From the NCBI GenBank assembly GCA_003695105.1, contig RFIZ01000155.1, positions 1 to 8,265 on the forward strand: 8,265 bases of DNA. Direction: 5' to 3'. This document shows, piece after piece, positions 5,350 to 8,265 of the stretch. This stretch comes from Fidelibacterota bacterium. GTDB lineage: Bacteria; Fidelibacterota; Marinisomatia; Marinisomatales; J089. Made by a program: the position numbers and the translations under genes. Numbering within the stretch: position 1 is the first letter of the stretch; each line of letters begins with the position of its first letter. The notes below the pieces were generated by a model. That model was not told where the DNA came from and did not search any database. It saw only the letters and a program-made list of their open reading frames with translations.

Positions 5350-6990
5350 TTAGTGAATGGTTGCTTCCAGTGATCTGGCTCCCAGGCGGTAAAAAATGCC
5401 GATACAGGCCAGGCTCAAAGCTAAAGCCAATCCCACACTCCCGGCCATAAGTCCCGTGGAATTCCGGACCCAGTAACCGTTATAGAAGCCAATCAGGGAC
5501 AGCACCATGCAGGCCACATACACCAGACTGGCCACGATGGCAATGATACCGCCGACTCCGGATACAATCCGCATGGGATTGGTTTCGTCGAACTGGGGGA
5601 AGACCGCCCCCAATCCCAGAGAGATGGACGTCAAGGCAATGCTCATGACCAGCAGGTAGCCAGTGGAAATCACCTGGATCTGCCACCCCAGCGCCAGGAA
5701 TACATTCGACCACCAGGCTACCCATTGGGCAATGGCGAAAAACAGGAGAGTGGAAGACCAGAATTTGATCCGGTAGATGCGGCGGGGAGTCAAAGGGGCG
5801 GAAAACAGCACCCAGCGCGTCCGTCCCTCCAGACTGATGAGCGGGAAAACAAAGCGGGTGATGAGACTGGCCAAAATAAACCCGCTGAAGCCGAAATTCA
5901 TGAGGAAAACAATCTGATCCCAGAAGCCTTCATACCGACGGACCGTGTAATGCACCCGGGACAGATTCACCAGGTAGACCGTAATGAGAACCATGAACAG
6001 GAGAAACTGAACCCACTGCTGGGGGGATCGGATGAACAGGCGGACGTCCTTCCGCAGCAACGCCTGCCACGGCGTACGGCGACGGACTTGGGTGGAACGG
6101 CGGGACCAGGCGGGTGCACGGTTTCCCTGCATCATATAGACCTGCCACGCCGGGTAATACAGTTTCTGCGCCAGCCAGCCCAACCCTTCCCAGAAAACCA
6201 GCGCGGTCGAGATCAATAACACCAGGAAGGGGACCCTGTGTTCGCCCACAATTCCCTGGGAAAACCAGTAGCTGGGAACCCAGACGTTGGGCGTGCGACC
6301 CAGGTTGGAGAGGTAGCGGGTAATCACCCGGGTGGAAGGAATTTCACCGGCGACGATGATTTGGGTTTGGTTGTACCGCTGGGCAACCCAGAACAGGAGC
6401 AGAAAGAGGCCTCCCAGGAGGAAAATACCGGTGCGGATGCGGATCCACCGGGACAGGCGCACCAGCAGGAGCAATCCGGCCTGAGACAGTGCGGAAGCGA
6501 TCATCAGCAGCGGAATCAGACCGAAACACAGCGTTTGGGCGATGCGCCAGGCGCTGTGGTGGACGACCAGACCGTAGGAGGTCGCCAGGGGGATCCCCAG
6601 GATGAGCACGGCCCAGGAGCTGTAGATCAAATTGTCGATGGATTTCAAACGAAACAGGGAGAGAGCCGCAAGGGGGGTGGTCCACAGGAATTGTACGTCG
6701 CGGTTCCGGAACAAAGTGGACAGGGCCGTGGCCAGATTGGAAATGATCAACAGGTAGAAGATGACCGTCCAGCCCAGGGCGTAGACCCGATTGAGGAGAA
6801 TGGTACCCAACTGTCCCTGACGGTGCAGAAAGGCAAATCCCAGCGAAAAGAGGCGGGTGGCTCCCCAGGTCAGGCCCAGGACAATCACCACGGACACGGA
6901 GATTTCTACCCAACGCCTCCAGCCGTACAGGCGCAGGGAGTTTCGGCCCATCAGGAGCCGGTTGCGCCAGAAAAGAGCCAGAGGGGACAT
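5350..6990 (-). CDS. ABC exporter permease, ABC-2-like, 12-helix internally duplicated
   Basis: A 546-residue polytopic membrane protein and the membrane half of a two-gene ABC exporter. About 12 hydrophobic segments can be drawn, near residues 30-52, 68-90, 122-142, 155-178, 188-203, 253-271, 326-342, 358-380, 412-435, 444-464, 478-502 and 515-534. It looks like the putative ABC exporter families rather than a standard 6-helix ABC-2 subunit. The two halves share an order of marks. A basic opening, ALFWRNRLLMGRNSLR (5-20), recurs as ALLRKDVRLFIRSPQQ (310-325). A cytoplasmic loop, RDVQFLWTTPLAALSLFRLK (97-116), recurs as GRTRWVLFSAPLTPRRIYRIK (389-409). A longer open frame starts at 7185, but the ATG at 6990 is chosen: it forms TGATG with the ATPase stop, has GGAG 7 bases upstream, and the 65-residue extension merely reads the ATPase gene in another frame. 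The substrate is unknown. Confidence 0.85.
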   Translation of the reverse strand: MSPLALFWRNRLLMGRNSLRLYGWRRWVEISVSVVIVLGLTWGATRLFSLGFAFLHRQGQLGTILLNRVYALGWTVIFYLLIISNLATALSTLFRNRDVQFLWTTPLAALSLFRLKSIDNLIYSSWAVLILGIPLATSYGLVVHHSAWRIAQTLCFGLIPLLMIASALSQAGLLLLVRLSRWIRIRTGIFLLGGLFLLLFWVAQRYNQTQIIVAGEIPSTRVITRYLSNLGRTPNVWVPSYWFSQGIVGEHRVPFLVLLISTALVFWEGLGWLAQKLYYPAWQVYMMQGNRAPAWSRRSTQVRRRTPWQALLRKDVRLFIRSPQQWVQFLLFMVLITVYLVNLSRVHYTVRRYEGFWDQIVFLMNFGFSGFILASLITRFVFPLISLEGRTRWVLFSAPLTPRRIYRIKFWSSTLLFFAIAQWVAWWSNVFLALGWQIQVISTGYLLVMSIALTSISLGLGAVFPQFDETNPMRIVSGVGGIIAIVASLVYVACMVLSLIGFYNGYWVRNSTGLMAGSVGLALALSLACIGIFYRLGARSLEATIH

Positions 6991-7730
6991 CAGGAAGCTC
7001 CGTTTTCCACCAGGGAAAGAAAAATGTCCTCCAGAGTGGATTCGGATCGGGCCTGGCGCCGGAGAGCCGTCATCGTTCCGGTGGCAATCAGTCGTCCGCC
7101 GTTGATGATGCCTACCCGGGAACAAATTTCTTCGGCAATCTGCAAGGTATGCGTTGACATCAGCACCGTCATCCCCTCCTGACATTTTTCCTGTAACAGG
7201 CGTTTTACGGTGCGGATACTGATGGGATCCAGACCCACCATGGGTTCATCCACGATCAGAAGGCGGGGACGATGCAGCAGTGCCCCGCTAAAGACGATTT
7301 TTTGCCGCATACCGTGGGAATAACTTTCCAGGGGATCATACAACCAGTCACCCAGGGAAAATTGTTCTCGGTAGGTCTCGATGGCCTGCTGCAGGTCCCC
7401 CGGTTCCATTCCGTAGAGATGTCCGATGAATTCCAGAAATTCGTAGCCGGTAAGCTTTTCATACACATAGGGCGTGTCGGGAATGACTCCCAGTAAGGCT
7501 TTGGCCGCCAGGGGATCCTGCTGATTGTCAATGCCGTCGATCAGGATCCGACCGCGATCGGGCTGAATCAGGCCGGAAACCAGATTCAGGGTCGTGGTTT
7601 TCCCGGCTCCGTTGGGTCCCAGGAAGCCAAAGAGTTCCCCGGGCTCCAGCGATAGACTCAGGTCCTGTACCGCCTGAACGGAACCGTACGATTTGGAAAC
7701 ATGGTCAATTTGCAACATGGGAGGTCTCAT
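6990..7730 (-). CDS. ABC transporter ATP-binding protein (exporter type)
   Basis: A 246-residue nucleotide-binding subunit that powers the adjacent permease, presumably as a homodimer on the cytoplasmic face. Walker A is GPNGAGKTT (residues 38-46), the signature loop is YSHGM (137-141), Walker B is LLIVDEP with catalytic Glu162, the D-loop follows in GLDP, and the switch His194 is in MSTHTL. The usual Q-loop glutamine is replaced: GVIPDTPYVYEKLTG places Asp85 there, as seen in some drug/peptide exporter ATPases of the CcmA/EcsA/Nat type. The C-terminus ends with STLEDIFLSLVE, typical of that group. The gene overlaps the transglutaminase-like gene by 26 bases. The start is uncertain: ATG at 7730 (MRPPMLQ) or ATG at 7718 (MLQIDHVSKSYG, the commoner family opening). 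Neither has a clear Shine-Dalgarno motif, which suggests coupling to the upstream gene. Confidence 0.94.
   Translation of the reverse strand: MRPPMLQIDHVSKSYGSVQAVQDLSLSLEPGELFGFLGPNGAGKTTTLNLVSGLIQPDRGRILIDGIDNQQDPLAAKALLGVIPDTPYVYEKLTGYEFLEFIGHLYGMEPGDLQQAIETYREQFSLGDWLYDPLESYSHGMRQKIVFSGALLHRPRLLIVDEPMVGLDPISIRTVKRLLQEKCQEGMTVLMSTHTLQIAEEICSRVGIINGGRLIATGTMTALRRQARSESTLEDIFLSLVENGAS
6998..7001 (-). promoter_or_regulatory. Shine-Dalgarno site of the ABC permease, inside the ATPase gene
   Basis: GGAG lies 7 bases before the ATG at 6990. It sits in the last codons of the ATPase gene, whose TGA shares one base with this ATG, the usual arrangement for translational coupling of two subunits. 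Confidence 0.6.
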
Positions 7731-8265
7731 AATCTAAAAGGGTGATGGAAAGCCGTCCCAGCCCGGGAAGCAGACCGGACAGTTGGGTTGGGTCTCCTTC
7801 CAGCAGCGGAATGTGGGTGGCATCGGCGGGAAACTGATTCAGCGTGGGATCCACATCCCACCACTGTCCCTGACTGTATACGACGGGCCAGGCATGGTAG
7901 AGAAAGCGACCCTGCAGGTGCACCAGACCAATCCGAACCCGGGTGGGGATCCGGAGGGCGCGACTGAGGGAAGCATAGAGAGTGGTGTGTTCGCTGCAGT
8001 CCCCCTTTTTCTGAGCCAGAATGTCCAGGGCAGTACTCAGATTGGCCACCGGAACTTTTTCCAGGGTGGAATAGACAAAACGCAATAGCTCCCGGGCCGC
8101 CCGGAGACTATCGGCTGGTTGTGTCACCAGAGACCGGGCCAGTTTTCTGATTTCGGGCCGTTGCGACTGGATAAAGGCATTTCCGGCCTCATCTTCCGGC
8201 ACCGGTGGGCGATCCCGCCAGCCTGCGGATCGAAACCGGAACCGGGTGGAATCGGAAGGGGACAC
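7705..8265 (-). CDS. transglutaminase-like domain protein, N-terminal part outside window
   Basis: The C-terminal 186 visible residues of a protein with a transglutaminase-like (papain-related) cysteine domain. The catalytic triad is in order: Cys90 (counting from the window edge) in KKGDCSEHTTLYASLSRALRI, His124 in FLYHAWPVVY, and Asp139 in WWDVDPTLNQFPADATHI. Bacterial members act on peptides or proteins as proteases, amidases or crosslinking enzymes, often in the envelope; which of these applies cannot be told. The frame is open to the right edge. The GTG at 8265 could be read as a start but is most likely an internal Val, since no upstream context is visible and the domain lacks its usual N-terminal partner region. 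It is the first visible gene of the minus-strand operon and overlaps the ABC ATPase by 26 bases. Confidence 0.85.
   Translation of the reverse strand: MSPSDSTRFRFRSAGWRDRPPVPEDEAGNAFIQSQRPEIRKLARSLVTQPADSLRAARELLRFVYSTLEKVPVANLSTALDILAQKKGDCSEHTTLYASLSRALRIPTRVRIGLVHLQGRFLYHAWPVVYSQGQWWDVDPTLNQFPADATHIPLLEGDPTQLSGLLPGLGRLSITLLDYETSHVAN

Noticed and set aside
6238..7182. Plus-strand open frame of 314 codons opposite the permease and ATPase genes
   Set aside because: Its product is a Gln/Gly/Glu/Pro-rich string with no fold or motif, typical of the antisense of a hydrophobic gene in G+C-rich DNA; the opposite strand has well-supported genes.
6991..7185. Permease start at 7185, adding 65 residues
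   Set aside because: The added part is an out-of-frame reading of the ATPase gene, and the ATG at 6990 has a Shine-Dalgarno motif and a TGATG junction.

Overview
The window is a densely packed stretch of bacterial chromosome, by eye in the high-50s % G+C. It holds eight protein-coding genes, two of them cut by the window edges, and only about 126 bases that no gene covers. I see no tRNA, rRNA, CRISPR array, insertion sequence, phage gene or long repeat. The style is that of an uncultivated or little-studied bacterium with tightly spaced genes: ATG starts, Shine-Dalgarno motifs, and overlaps of the ATGA and TGATG type. Nothing fixes the phylum. The bleomycin-hydrolase-like C1 peptidase and the gene mix would fit FCB-group or Acidobacteriota-like lineages, but that is a guess.

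Layout. (1) Bases 2-964, plus strand: the C-terminal part of a C1B (bleomycin hydrolase/aminopeptidase C type) cysteine peptidase, whose catalytic Cys lies at the extreme left edge. (2) Bases 961-1971, plus: a patatin/RssA-type lipid hydrolase, joined to the peptidase gene by a 4-base ATGA overlap. (3) Bases 1916-3265, minus: an APC-superfamily amino acid permease whose 3' end overlaps the patatin gene tail to tail by 56 bases. (4) Bases 3266-3381: the only real intergenic region, between two divergent genes. (5) Bases 3382-4353, plus: an aldo/keto reductase. (6) Bases 4350-5339, minus: a second aldo/keto reductase, of the Kv-beta-like type, with its stop codon overlapping that of the first. 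(7) Bases 5350-6990, minus: a 12-helix ABC exporter permease that looks internally duplicated. (8) Bases 6988/6990-7730, minus: its ABC ATPase. (9) Bases 7705-8265, minus: the C-terminal part of a transglutaminase-like cysteine enzyme that enters from the right edge.

The four minus-strand genes at the right (transglutaminase-like, ATPase, permease, aldo/keto reductase) overlap or sit 10 bases apart and read as one operon. This is the most system-like part of the window: a peptide-acting or peptide-crosslinking enzyme, a complete two-gene ABC-2-like exporter and an NADPH-dependent reductase made together. Its substrate cannot be told from the sequence. The left side (peptidase, patatin, amino acid permease) is compatible with general peptide, amino acid and lipid turnover. 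Apart from the coupled peptidase-patatin pair, no functional link between these genes is demonstrated.
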